Below, piece by piece: positions 1 through 6,878 of a DNA stretch of 12,084 nucleotides. The DNA is taken from the NCBI GenBank assembly GCA_946480655.1, contig CAMLKN010000052.1, forward strand, positions 1 to 12,084. The letters run 5' to 3'. The translations under genes were made by a program, and so were the position numbers. Positions within the stretch are counted from its first letter, which is position 1. Each line of letters begins with the position of its first letter. Below the pieces are notes generated by a model that had not been told where the DNA came from, ran no database searches, and saw only the letters and a program-made list of their open reading frames with translations. This DNA comes from an uncultured Devosia sp. (GTDB lineage Bacteria > Pseudomonadota > Alphaproteobacteria > Rhizobiales > Devosiaceae).

Positions 1-2098
1 TTGCCTGGTCGACGACCTTCATGGAGAGGCGGACCTTGCCGCGCTCGTCAAAGCCCAGGAGCTTGACCCAGACCTTGTCGCCTTCCTTGACCACGTCGGT
101 GGTCTTGGCAACGCGCTGGTCGGCCAGCTGGCTGATATGGACGAGGCCATCCTTGGCGCCGAAGAAGTTGACGAAGGCGCCGAAGTCGGCGGTCTTGACG
201 ACCGTGCCCTGGTAGATGGCGTTGACTTCCGGCTCGTCGGTGATCGAGCGGATCCACTTGATGGCGGCTTCGATCTGCGACCCGTCCGAGGACGAGACCT
301 TCACGGTGCCGTCGTCTTCGATATTCACCTTGGCGCCGGTCTTTTCCACGATTTCGCGAATGACCTTGCCGCCGGTGCCGATCACTTCGCGGATCTTGTC
401 GGTCGGGATCTTGAGGGTCTCGATGCGGGGGGCGAATTCGCCCACTTCGCCACGCGAGGCCGACAGGGCCTTGGCCATTTCACCCAGGATATGGATGCGG
501 CCGTCCTTGGCCTGGGCCAGAGCCTGCTTCATGATCTCTTCGGTGATACCGGCGATCTTGATGTCCATCTGGAGCGAGGTGACACCCTCTTCCGTACCGG
601 CCACCTTGAAGTCCATGTCCCCGAGGTGATCTTCGTCACCCAGGATGTCGGAGAGCACGGCGAACTTGTCGCCTTCCAGGATCAGGCCCATGGCGATACC
701 GGCCACCGGCTTCTTCATCGGCACGCCGGCATCCATCAGCGCCAGCGAGGTACCGCAGACGGTCGCCATCGAGGATGAGCCGTTCGATTCGGTGATCTCC
801 GACACGACGCGGATCGTGTAGGGGAATTCCTCGATCGAGGGGCGGATCGGGTTGATGGCGCGCCAGGCGAGCTTGCCATGGCCGATTTCGCGGCGGCCGG
901 GCGAACCCATGCGGCCAGCTTCACCCACCGAATAGGGCGGGAAGTTGTAGTGCAGCAGGAAGTTTTCCTTCTTGGTGCCTTCGAGCGAGTCGATGAACTG
1001 CTCGTCCTCGGCGGTGCCGAGCGTGGCAACGACCAGCGCCTGGGTTTCGCCGCGCGTGAAGATGGCCGAGCCATGGGTGCGCGGCAGCACGCCGACTTCC
1101 GCCAGGATCGGGCGGACGGTCTTCAGGTCACGGCCGTCGATACGGCTGCCGGTGTCGAGGATGTTCCAGCGCACGATCTTGGCCTGGAGGTTGTGCACCA
1201 CCTCGCCCAGGTCTTCCTTGGAGACTTCGCCCGCTTCGATCTTGGCGGCATAAGCCTCCTTGACCTTGGCATTGGCGGCGTCGACGGCGGCGTAGCGCTG
1301 GGCCTTGTCGGTCAGCTTGTAGGCGGCGCGCAGGTCGGCCTCGGCAATGGCGAGGACTTCCTTTTCGAGCTCCGAATAGTCCGGAGCGGTGAAGTCGCGC
1401 GGTTCCTTGGCGGCCAGTTCTGCCAGCTTGATGATGGCGTCGATCACCTGGGCCGAAGCCTTGTGGCCGAACATCACGGCGCCCAGCATCACCTCTTCGG
1501 AAAGCTCCTTGGCTTCCGATTCCACCATCAGCACGGCGTCCTGGGTGCCGGCCATGACGAGGTCGAGCTTGGAGTCAGCGCGACGGTCGACGGGCAGGTT
1601 GAGGACATATTCGCCGTCGACATAGCCCACGCGGGCGGCGCCGATCGGGCCCATGAAGGGGACGCCCGAAATGGTCAGTGCTGCCGAAGCGGCGACCATG
1701 GCCAGCACGTCGGGATTGTTCTCCATGTCATGCTGGAGAACGGTCACGATGACCTGGGTCTCGTTCTTGTAGCCATCGGGGAAGAGCGGGCGGATCGGGC
1801 GGTCGATGAGGCGCGAAACCAGGGTTTCGTTCTCGGTCGGGCGGCCTTCGCGCTTGAAATAGCCACCCGGGATCTTGCCGGCGGCGAAGTACTTTTCCTG
1901 GTAGTTGACGGTCAGCGGGAAGAAGTCCTGGCCCGGCTTGGGCGACTTGGCGCTGACGACGGTGGCCAGCAGCACGGTTTCGCCCAGGGTGGCGAGCACG
2001 GCGCCATCGGCCTGGCGGGCGATCTTGCCCGTTTCGAGCGTCAGGGGCTGGCCGCCCCAGTTGATCTCGACCTTGTGGTGATCAAACTTGATCGACAT
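1..2098 (-). CDS. pnp: Polyribonucleotide nucleotidyltransferase (PNPase), 3' end cut by window
   Basis: Phosphorolytic 3'-to-5' exoribonuclease that degrades mRNA and helps mature and quality-control small RNAs, in bacteria usually as a cytoplasmic trimer and often with RNase E. Translating the minus strand from the ATG at 2096-2098 gives 699 residues to the window edge with no stop; the family is about 700-715 residues, so only a few C-terminal residues are missing. It starts [16 protein letters not shown]. Two RNase PH-like halves are visible; the second carries the phosphate-binding SSSMATVCG (around residue 444) and the acidic stretch [10 protein letters not shown] (about 487-496) expected for the metal site. 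A KH domain follows from about 559, with the GTGGK loop at 574-578, then an S1 domain (about 626-694) ending in LSMK. A purine-rich GGAAAG lies about 9 nt before the ATG. It follows rpsO on the same strand, the usual arrangement. Identity is certain; the true 3' end is outside the window. Confidence 0.98.
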   Translation of the reverse strand, partial: MSIKFDHHKVEINWGGQPLTLETGKIARQADGAVLATLGETVLLATVVSAKSPKPGQDFFPLTVNYQEKYFAAGKIPGGYFKREGRPTENETLVSRLIDRPIRPLFPDGYKNETQVIVTVLQHDMENNPDVLAMVAASAALTISGVPFMGPIGAARVGYVDGEYVLNLPVDRRADSKLDLVMAGTQDAVLMVESEAKELSEEVMLGAVMFGHKASAQVIDAIIKLAELAAKEPRDFTAPDYSELEKEVLAIAEADLRAAYKLTDKAQRYAAVDAANAKVKEAYAAKIEAGEVSKEDLGEVVHNLQAKIVRWNILDTGSRIDGRDLKTVRPILAEVGVLPRTHGSAIFTRGETQALVVATLGTAEDEQFIDSLEGTKKENFLLHYNFPPYSVGEAGRMGSPGRREIGHGKLAWRAINPIRPSIEEFPYTIRVVSEITESNGSSSMATVCGTSLALMDAGVPMKKPVAGIAMGLILEGDKFAVLSDILGDEDHLGDMDFKVAGTEEGVTSLQMDIKIAGITEEIMKQALAQAKDGRIHILGEMAKALSASRGEVGEFAPRIETLKIPTDKIREVIGTGGKVIREIVEKTGAKVNIEDDGTVKVSSSDGSQIEAAIKWIRSITDEPEVNAIYQGTVVKTADFGAFVNFFGAKDGLVHISQLADQRVAKTTDVVKEGDKVWVKLLGFDERGKVRLSMKVVDQA

Positions 2099-2127
2099 GT
2101 CTTTCGTCTTTCCATTCTGTCCGGAAG

Positions 2128-2158
2128 CGCGGGAACGCGGGGCCTAGGCAAATGCCCC
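2128..2158 (-). promoter_or_regulatory. Tandem GC-rich stems in the pnp leader
   Basis: Two short stems lie end to end 30-60 nt upstream of the pnp ATG. One pairs CGCG at 2128-2131 with CGCG at 2136-2139 around a 4-nt loop. The other pairs GGGC at 2140-2143 with GCCC at 2154-2157; it can gain one more pair if it takes base 2139 from the first stem. PNPase in E. coli represses its own synthesis through a leader hairpin cut by RNase III, so a structured leader is expected, but these stems are small and could be chance in GC-rich DNA. Confidence 0.3.
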
Positions 2159-2355
2159 ACGAACGCTCCGGTGTGCCCGCACTCGGCAACGCACCCCATG
2201 TGCGCGGCGAGCTCAAAATCAGGCACGGTTTTCGTTTGGCGCGGACGAAACATGGACAAGACAATGAGCCTCTCCACCAGCGGAAGAGGCCGATAATCCT
2301 GCCATGCTCCGGCAGTGCCGGCCTATGGCGCCTTTGGGCAGGGCCCAAAAGGCAT

Positions 2356-2384
2356 CCGGCGCGGAAGCCTGGCTCCCGCGCCGG
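2356..2384 (-). terminator. Hairpin after rpsO, probable terminator or processing stem
   Basis: CCGGCGCGG at 2356-2364 pairs perfectly with CCGCGCCGG at 2376-2384. After one A/C mismatch the stem continues three pairs (2366-2368 with 2372-2374) around a CTG loop. It begins 12 nt past the rpsO stop. In the rpsO direction the stem is followed, after six bases, by TTTT (2347-2350), so the U-tract is short and displaced. This suits an imperfect intrinsic terminator that lets some transcription through to pnp, or a 3'-end stabilising stem, as at the E. coli rpsO-pnp junction. Confidence 0.6.
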
Positions 2385-2396
2385 AAACGTCTCTGC

Positions 2397-2666
2397 TTAG
2401 CGACGCAGGCCGAGCTTCTCGATCAGCGTCTTGTAGCGGTTGTCGTCCACCTTCTTGAGGTAGTCGAGCAACGAGCGACGGGTCGAAACCAGCTTCAGCA
2501 GACCGCGGCGGGAATGGTTATCCTTGGCGTGGCCCTTGAAGTGCTCGGTGAGGTTGGCAATACGTTCGCTGAGGATCGCAACCTGGACTTCCGGCGAACC
2601 GGTATCGTTGGCCGAGGTGGCATATTCCTTGATCAGGGCGGTCTTGCGCTCTGCAGTAATCGACAT
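2397..2666 (-). CDS. rpsO: 30S ribosomal protein S15
   Basis: Primary-binding protein of the small ribosomal subunit; it binds the three-way junction of 16S rRNA helices 20-22 and helps the platform assemble. The 89-residue product has exactly the family length. It starts [16 protein letters not shown], contains the signature region with [14 protein letters not shown] (about residues 22-35) and [22 protein letters not shown] (about 51-72), and ends KLGLRR. The ATG at 2664-2666 follows a good Shine-Dalgarno, AAAGGA at 2677-2682. pnp lies downstream on the same strand. Its other neighbour is a sensor kinase gene, whereas truB is the usual upstream gene in many proteobacteria. S15 often represses its own translation through leader structure; the GC-rich leader here could serve that purpose, though I cannot show it. 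Confidence 0.98.
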   Translation of the reverse strand: MSITAERKTALIKEYATSANDTGSPEVQVAILSERIANLTEHFKGHAKDNHSRRGLLKLVSTRRSLLDYLKKVDDNRYKTLIEKLGLRR

Positions 2667-2800
2667 CGTACTATCCTTTCGAAAATGAGGATGGGGCCGC
2701 CCCAGCCGGGATGTCGTCCAGGTGGGGCCGTGAAAAGGCTGGCGCCGGGCGCGGGGCCCGGAAACCGGCTGGCGCTGCTATAGGGCAAACCTTGAGGAAA
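2667..2800 (-). promoter_or_regulatory. rpsO promoter and structured leader (candidate)
   Basis: On the minus strand a TATAGC (within GCCCTATAGCAGC, near 2776-2781) resembles an alphaproteobacterial sigma-70 -10 box. The best upstream partner, TGGCTT at 17-bp spacing, is a poor -35. Transcription starting just after it would give a leader of about 100 nt. That leader contains a stem of CCGGGC (2745-2750) with GCCCGG (2756-2761) and a 5-nt loop, flanked by two copies of GGCTGGCGC (2737-2745 and 2767-2775, 30 bp apart). The Shine-Dalgarno AAAGGA is at 2677-2682. The -10 and the stem are visible; promoter function and S15 binding are inference. Confidence 0.4.
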
Positions 2801-2838
2801 AGCCAGAATTTATTGGGGCTCGCCTTGCGCTGGCATCG

Positions 2839-4545
2839 TCAGGCTTGAGGCTGGGGCTCATCAGGGCGCTCGGCGGCGAAACTGGGATCGAGCGCCGCCA
2901 GCGGCACATTGAGCACCCATTCCACCCCATCGGCATGGACCACCCGGTCCACCTGGGCACCCAGTGCCCCGCCCACCATGGTGCGCAGCACGGTTGTTCC
3001 GAAGCCGGTGCGCTCGCCCACCACGAGCGGCCGTCCAAGGTGCTCGCGCCAGCGCATGGCAAGGGTTGTGTCCGTCGTCTTCCAGGTGAGCTCGAGCCGC
3101 CCCTCCGCTTCGGCAAAGGCCCCATAGCGCGTGGCATTGGTCGCCAGTTCATGCAGCGCCATGCCCAGGATCTGGGCGCCTTGCGGATTGATGCGCAGGA
3201 CCGGGCCCTGAATGGTCAGGCGGTCAGCCTCGGGAGGGCGGAAGGGACCCAGCTGCTGGTCGATGAGATCGGCCAGCATCACGCCGGCCCGGCCATGCGC
3301 CAAAAGCAGGTCGGTCGAACGTGCCAGGCCCATGATCCGCCGCTCCAGCGCCGCGACATAGGCCTGGATATCGGTGGCGCCGCGCCCCGTCTGCTTGGCC
3401 ATGGCCGCAATCACCGCCATCTGGTTCTTGGAGCGGTGCGCCAGCTCCCGCATCAGGAAGCGAATGTCGCGCTCGGCCATCATGCGTTTCTCGGAGGCAG
3501 CGGCCAGGGCGTGAGACACTTCGGCAATCTCGGCGATGGGATAGGTCCGCGGATAGACAGCCTCCCCGCGGCCCATGCGCGCGGCATCCATTTGCAGCCC
3601 CTTGACCGATCGGCTTATGCGGTGGGCAATGATCCCGGCCACGCCCGAGGCGAGCAAGGCGATGACCAGGCCCCACACGGCCAGTTGCAGCACCGAATCC
3701 TGCAAGGGCTTCTGCACCTGCGCCGATGATGCCCAGGCGATCACCCGCCAGCCGGTATAGCCGGAGCGCCACTCCGCTGTGACCACCGACGTGCCGCCAA
3801 AGTCTTCCTGGGTCCAGGCCTCACCCGGATCGTCCGCCCGGAACTGGCGGATGGGCAGGATCGAGCCAATGGCCAGGTCCGCATCGGCCGTGGCGGCGAT
3901 CACGGCATTGTTTGTATCCACCAGGGCGGCATGCCAGCCCGTCGGCAACTGGCGCGATTGCAGCGCCGGCTCGAGATTGCGCGCATTCTGCGTCATGCTG
4001 ACCAGGCGTACTGGTGCCACATCGTCTACGGGCAGCCAGACATTGAAGACATAGGTCTGCGCCACCTGGCCGAAAAAGATTGGCGAAATGGTTGCCACGC
4101 CTCGATCGATGGCGCGTCGGGCGGTCTCGGGGTCGGATGTCAGCCCCAGCGATGTGCCAAACGGGACGCGCGTGTTGAGCAATTGGTGCATCTGGTCATC
4201 GACCGCGATCAGGTAGGAGCCCGTGCCCGCCAGCGCCACGACGGCGCGTTCATGAAAGGCGGCCAGGTCCCCCTCTTCCAGTGTCTGGCTGGTCGAAAGA
4301 ACGCGCAGCGTTGTCGTCATGCCGGTGATTTCCCGGTCGATCGACTGGCCCATGGCTTGCACAGTGGCATTGGTCAGGGCGGCCAGAACGTCCTGCTGGG
4401 CGTCGTTCGTGCGGTTGAGCAGCACCAGCGCCACGGCCATCGCCGGAATGAGGATGGCCAGAACCAGCGCGACCAGGTAGATCGCCATCGCCCGCCCGCC
4501 TCGTTGCGATGCAGGCGCCCTGGTCGGCCCGTCATTGTCCGCCAT
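2839..4545 (-). CDS. HWE-family membrane sensor histidine kinase
   Basis: Predicted inner-membrane sensor kinase of 568 residues. Transmembrane segment 1 is about residues 21-43. A periplasmic sensor region of roughly 240 residues follows (about 45-285, of the mixed alpha/beta kind seen in CACHE-like sensors), then transmembrane segment 2 (about 287-308) and a HAMP-like linker (about 309-360). The kinase core has the phosphoacceptor box MRELAHRSKNQ with His370, the N-box ALHELATNATRYGAF with His465, Glu466 and Asn470, the WRE motif at 499-501, and GFGTT at 514-518. The N-box His and the WxE motif define the HWE family, common in Hyphomicrobiales, where some members (PhyK type) feed the PhyR/EcfG general stress response. 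No response regulator lies beside it, so partner and ligand are unknown. The ATG at 4543-4545 has GAGGAAAG and GGGG upstream. It follows the small ORF by 48 bp on the same strand and may be co-transcribed with it. Confidence 0.9.
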   Translation of the reverse strand: MADNDGPTRAPASQRGGRAMAIYLVALVLAILIPAMAVALVLLNRTNDAQQDVLAALTNATVQAMGQSIDREITGMTTTLRVLSTSQTLEEGDLAAFHERAVVALAGTGSYLIAVDDQMHQLLNTRVPFGTSLGLTSDPETARRAIDRGVATISPIFFGQVAQTYVFNVWLPVDDVAPVRLVSMTQNARNLEPALQSRQLPTGWHAALVDTNNAVIAATADADLAIGSILPIRQFRADDPGEAWTQEDFGGTSVVTAEWRSGYTGWRVIAWASSAQVQKPLQDSVLQLAVWGLVIALLASGVAGIIAHRISRSVKGLQMDAARMGRGEAVYPRTYPIAEIAEVSHALAAASEKRMMAERDIRFLMRELAHRSKNQMAVIAAMAKQTGRGATDIQAYVAALERRIMGLARSTDLLLAHGRAGVMLADLIDQQLGPFRPPEADRLTIQGPVLRINPQGAQILGMALHELATNATRYGAFAEAEGRLELTWKTTDTTLAMRWREHLGRPLVVGERTGFGTTVLRTMVGGALGAQVDRVVHADGVEWVLNVPLAALDPSFAAERPDEPQPQA

Positions 4546-4567
4546 TTGCCCCAGCTTTCCTCACCTG

Positions 4568-4587
4568 AGCCGCACCTAAATGCGGCT
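4568..4587. promoter_or_regulatory. 7-bp hairpin between small ORF and kinase gene
   Basis: AGCCGCA at 4568-4574 pairs perfectly with TGCGGCT at 4581-4587 around a 6-nt loop (CCTAAA on the plus strand). It sits six bases after the small ORF stop and 22 bases before the kinase ATG. In the direction of these genes it has no following T run and it leads straight into the purine-rich GAGGAAAG, so it looks more like an intercistronic processing or attenuation stem than a classic terminator. Function is inference. Confidence 0.45.
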
Positions 4588-4593
4588 GAATAC

Positions 4594-4794
4594 TCAATAT
4601 TTTGCACTAGAATCGCTGGCAGGAAAACTTTCGTCCGACGCCTCGTCGACGTCGTCCCACTTTTGCGGGCGATCCTTCATTGCATCAGGGCCGGAATTGC
4701 GCACCTGCACTGGTGCGTCATCGGGGCCAGGCTTGCGTCCATCGCGCATGGCGGCTGCGTCGTCTTTGGATTTCTTGTGCTGTGTCATGGTCAT
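4594..4794 (-). CDS. Small hydrophilic protein with DEASDESFPASD motif, function unknown
   Basis: A 66-residue, charged, Met-poor protein without a signal peptide or membrane segment. It starts MTMTQHKKSKDDAAAMRDGR and ends WDDVDEASDESFPASDSSAKY-like, with the acidic Ser/Asp tail at about residues 47-63. This VDEASDESFPASD tail recurs, in my memory, in small hypothetical proteins across alphaproteobacteria, which is the main reason to believe the ORF; I know of no established function. Two in-frame starts lie two codons apart (ATG at 4792-4794 and 4786-4788); the second has GGGT at better spacing. Longer in-frame starts reach 4935 and would overlap miaB on the other strand, which I think unlikely. 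It lies 48 bp upstream of the kinase gene on the same strand and diverges from miaB. Confidence 0.7.
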   Translation of the reverse strand: MTMTQHKKSKDDAAAMRDGRKPGPDDAPVQVRNSGPDAMKDRPQKWDDVDEASDESFPASDSSAKY

Positions 4795-4882
4795 ACCCAC
4801 ACTTCGAATAGGTACAACACGCCAAAGGCGCAGGGGTTGCAGGGGCATGGAATCCATTTGCGGGCTCTGGTAAACAGCCCCC

Positions 4883-6292
4883 ATGAGCAAGATCGAAACC
4901 ACGCCCCAGCCCGCGTCCAAGCGCGTGTTCATCAAGACCTATGGTTGCCAGATGAACGTCTATGACAGCGACCGCATGGCCGATGCGCTGGCGCCCCAGG
5001 GCTATGTGCCGACCCAGGAGATCGGCGAGGCGGACCTCGTTCTGCTCAACACCTGCCATATCCGCGAGAAGGCCAGCGAGAAAGTCTTTTCCGAGCTGGG
5101 CCGCTTGCGCGAAATTCAGGAAGAAAAGCGCGCCACGGGTGGAGACATGATGATTGGGGTGGCCGGCTGCGTCGCCCAGGCTGAGGGCGAGGAAATCGCC
5201 CGTCGTGCCCCCGTGGTCGACATGGTTTTTGGTCCCCAGGCCTATCACCGCCTTCCCGACATGCTGGCGCGCGCCGAGGCCCAGCGGCACATGCATCCGA
5301 GCCTCAAGAAGGCCGTGATCGACACCGATTTCCCCGAGGAAGACAAGTTCGAACATCTGCCGGCGGCCAAGAAGGAAGTGACCATCAAGCGTGGCCTCAC
5401 CGCCTTCCTCACGGTCCAGGAAGGCTGCGACAAATTCTGTTCCTTCTGCGTGGTGCCTTACACGCGAGGTGCCGAAGTCAGCCGCCCGGTGGCCCAGGTG
5501 CTGGCCGAAGCGCGGGGCCTCGTCGAAGCCGGGGTTAAGGAAATCACCCTCCTCGGCCAGAACGTCAACGCCTATCACGGCGTCGATGCCGCCGGCCGCG
5601 CCGTTGGTCTGGGGGAGCTCGCCTTCCTCCTCGCCGAGATCGAAGGCCTCGAGCGCCTGCGCTATACCACGAGCCATCCGCGTGACATGGACGATGCGCT
5701 GATCGCCGCCCACCGCGACCTGCCCTTGCTCATGCCCTATCTGCACCTGCCGGTGCAATCCGGGTCCGACCGCATCTTGAAGGCCATGAACCGCAAGCAC
5801 ACGGCGGCCGAATATCTCTCCCTGATCGAGCGCATCAAGGCGGCCCGTCCCGACATGGCGCTTTCGGGCGACTTCATCGTCGGCTTTCCCGGCGAGACGG
5901 ATCAGGATTTCGAGGACACGCTGACCATCATCCGGGAAACCGGTTATGCCTCGGCCTACTCCTTCAAATATTCGACCCGCCCCGGCACACCTGGCGCCAA
6001 TCTCGGCGGCCAGATTGCCGAAGAGGTCAAGACCGAGCGCCTCTATCGCCTGCAGGAACTGGTCAACCAGCAGACCACCGACTTCCACGCCTCCTGCGTC
6101 GGCAAGACACTGCCCGTGCTGATCGAGCGTGCCGGCCGCATGCCCGGCCAGGTCGGCGGCCGCTCACCCTATTTGCAGGCCGTGCATCTCGAAGGCAGCA
6201 CCGATCTCATCGGCGCGATCCACGAGGTAGAGATTGTCGGCACCAGCACCAATTCGCTGGTCGGTCGGCTGAAGCAGGCCGTGGCGGCGTGA
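4883..6292 (+). CDS. miaB: tRNA-2-methylthio-N6-dimethylallyladenosine synthase
   Basis: Radical SAM methylthiotransferase that converts i6A37 to ms2i6A37 in tRNAs reading UNN codons. The 469-residue product shows the full family layout. The N-terminal UPF0004 domain begins [17 protein letters not shown], and Cys22, Cys58 and Cys96 should hold the auxiliary 4Fe-4S cluster. The radical SAM domain has CDKFCSFC (Cys182, Cys186, Cys189), with GQNVNAYHG at 225-233 and [10 protein letters not shown] at 287-296. The C-terminal TRAM domain spans about 403-465. The ATG is at 4883; its Shine-Dalgarno is weak. It diverges from the small ORF and precedes, on the same strand, a cytochrome c and then phoH, ybeY and corC, which commonly travel with it. 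I saw no convincing promoter in the 88-bp divergent gap. All key cysteines are present, so it should be active. Confidence 0.97.
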   Translation: MSKIETTPQPASKRVFIKTYGCQMNVYDSDRMADALAPQGYVPTQEIGEADLVLLNTCHIREKASEKVFSELGRLREIQEEKRATGGDMMIGVAGCVAQAEGEEIARRAPVVDMVFGPQAYHRLPDMLARAEAQRHMHPSLKKAVIDTDFPEEDKFEHLPAAKKEVTIKRGLTAFLTVQEGCDKFCSFCVVPYTRGAEVSRPVAQVLAEARGLVEAGVKEITLLGQNVNAYHGVDAAGRAVGLGELAFLLAEIEGLERLRYTTSHPRDMDDALIAAHRDLPLLMPYLHLPVQSGSDRILKAMNRKHTAAEYLSLIERIKAARPDMALSGDFIVGFPGETDQDFEDTLTIIRETGYASAYSFKYSTRPGTPGANLGGQIAEEVKTERLYRLQELVNQQTTDFHASCVGKTLPVLIERAGRMPGQVGGRSPYLQAVHLEGSTDLIGAIHEVEIVGTSTNSLVGRLKQAVAA

Positions 6293-6370
6293 CGAGCGGC
6301 CGCGTGGGCTTGCCATAACAGGGGCCGCGACGGACACTCGCTTCAGTCTTCACGACTGCTGGAGGGTGTC

Positions 6371-6754
6371 ATGCGGCTTCTGACCATTCCGTTTCTTCTT
6401 CTCGCGCATTCCGCCCTGGCCCAGGACGGCTCTGCGCTGTTCACCGCAAAAGCCTGCGCGGTCTGCCATTCCATCGGCGTCGACCCACCCGACAAGCTCG
6501 GCCCGCATCTTAATGGCGTTGTCGGCCGCACCATTGGCGGCCTCAAGGACTATGACTATTCCCCCGCGCTCGACGCCGCCCGGGAGGCCGGCGAAGTCTG
6601 GACCCCCGAACGCCTCCTGCAATATCTCAAGAAACCGGCCCACGCCTTTCCCGGCACATCCATGGCCTATGCCGGCATGGCCGACCGCGCCGAGATCGAT
6701 GCGCTGATCCAGTATCTGGGGGACTTTGCCGAGGATGGTGGTTTGGCGCGATAG
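6371..6754 (+). CDS. Periplasmic c-type cytochrome (class I, c2-like)
   Basis: A 127-residue preprotein: a hydrophobic signal peptide (MRLLTIPFLLLAHSALA, likely cleaved after residue 17) followed by a small haem domain. The haem is attached at CAVCH (Cys29, Cys32, His33). Further landmarks of mitochondrial-type or c2 cytochromes are GPHLNGVVGRTIG (about 44-56), YSPAL (63-67), YLKKP (85-89) and the axial Met98 in FPGTSMAYAGM. It should be an exported, soluble single-haem electron carrier, possibly to a terminal oxidase or from a dehydrogenase; the partner cannot be told from sequence. A strong Shine-Dalgarno (GGAGG) lies about 7 nt before the ATG. It sits 78 bp after miaB and before phoH on the same strand, an unusual place in this otherwise RNA-maturation cluster. 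Confidence 0.93.
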   Translation: MRLLTIPFLLLAHSALAQDGSALFTAKACAVCHSIGVDPPDKLGPHLNGVVGRTIGGLKDYDYSPALDAAREAGEVWTPERLLQYLKKPAHAFPGTSMAYAGMADRAEIDALIQYLGDFAEDGGLAR

Positions 6755-6761
6755 GATCGTC

Positions 6762-6790
6762 TTGTGAACAGTAGTCTTCGTCACAATATT
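6762..6790 (+). promoter_or_regulatory. Candidate phoH promoter
   Basis: TTGTGA at 6762-6767 and AATATT at 6785-6790 are separated by exactly 17 bp, a fair sigma-70-type pair in an unusually AT-rich stretch right after the cytochrome stop. Transcription would begin near 6797. This would give phoH, ybeY and corC their own promoter, independent of miaB, and would put the TTG at 6789 outside the transcript. The -35 also forms a dyad with TCACAA at 6781-6786. The boxes are visible; activity is inference. Confidence 0.4.
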
Positions 6791-6835
6791 GCTACAGACA
6801 AGGCACCCAAATCAGCCTAGCCTCGTTATTGCACT

Positions 6836-6866
6836 GGGCGCTGCGCTCCGCGGCGCCCCCTTCGGG
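6836..6866 (+). promoter_or_regulatory. phoH leader hairpin
   Basis: Bases 6836-6845 pair with 6849-6858 (GGGCGCTGCG with CGCGGCGCCC), ten pairs including one G-U wobble, closed by a 3-nt loop. A small cUUCGg stem follows directly (CC at 6859-6860, loop TTCG, GG at 6865-6866). There is no T run, so this is not a standard terminator. The GGGAG at 6864-6868, the only Shine-Dalgarno-like sequence at sensible spacing for the TTG at 6879, overlaps the second stem, so the leader could modulate phoH translation. That role is inference. Confidence 0.45.
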
Positions 6867-6878
6867 AGCCGAGAAAGT

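Larger units (their letters stand above)
2099..2396 (-). other. rpsO-pnp intergenic region (298 bp)
   Basis: No gene is supported here. The ORFs that touch it lie in other frames of pnp or run antisense to it and resemble nothing. Reading on the minus strand from rpsO towards pnp, it holds a strong hairpin directly after rpsO, a weak 6-bp stem (TTTCGT at 2230-2235 with ACGAAA at 2245-2250), and two short GC-rich stems shortly before pnp. I could not find a convincing -35/-10 pair for pnp, so pnp may be read through from rpsO, may have a poor-consensus promoter, or both. In E. coli the corresponding gap holds the rpsO terminator, an RNase E site, the pnp promoter and an RNase III-cleaved leader hairpin; equivalence here is inference. 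Confidence 0.6.

Noticed and set aside
137..778. Plus-strand ORF of 213 codons
   Set aside because: Also an antisense shadow of pnp, covering its KH and S1 part; it resembles nothing.
878..2296. Long plus-strand ORF of 472 codons
   Set aside because: It is antisense to pnp, whose frame gives an unmistakable PNPase. The His/Gly/Asp/Leu-rich composition is typical of the mirror frame of a GC-rich gene.
2845..3729. Plus-strand ORF of 294 codons
   Set aside because: Antisense to the HWE kinase gene; His/Arg/Gly-rich with no domain.
4847..4857. ATGGAATCCAT odd palindrome in the miaB/small-ORF divergent gap
   Set aside because: Only 5 bp per arm and a single copy; too short to call an operator.
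4795..4935. Longer version of the small ORF starting at 4935
   Set aside because: It would overlap the start of miaB on the opposite strand, and the extra residues are unlike the hydrophilic small-protein family.
3931..4965. Plus-strand ORF of 344 codons running into miaB
   Set aside because: It overlaps the kinase and small ORF antisense, and miaB in another frame; no recognisable motif.
4718..6088. Minus-strand ORF of 456 codons
   Set aside because: Antisense shadow of miaB in a GC-rich genome; the miaB frame has all catalytic cysteines.
6762..6786. TTGTGA...TCACAA dyad as a CRP/FNR-type site
   Set aside because: CRP half-sites TGTGA and TCACA should be 6 bp apart; here the gap is more than twice that, so the dyad is probably chance within a promoter-like region.
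6789..6878. N-terminal extension of PhoH from a TTG at 6789
   Set aside because: The extra 30 codons contain the candidate transcription start and the leader hairpin, lack family resemblance and have no ribosome-binding site.
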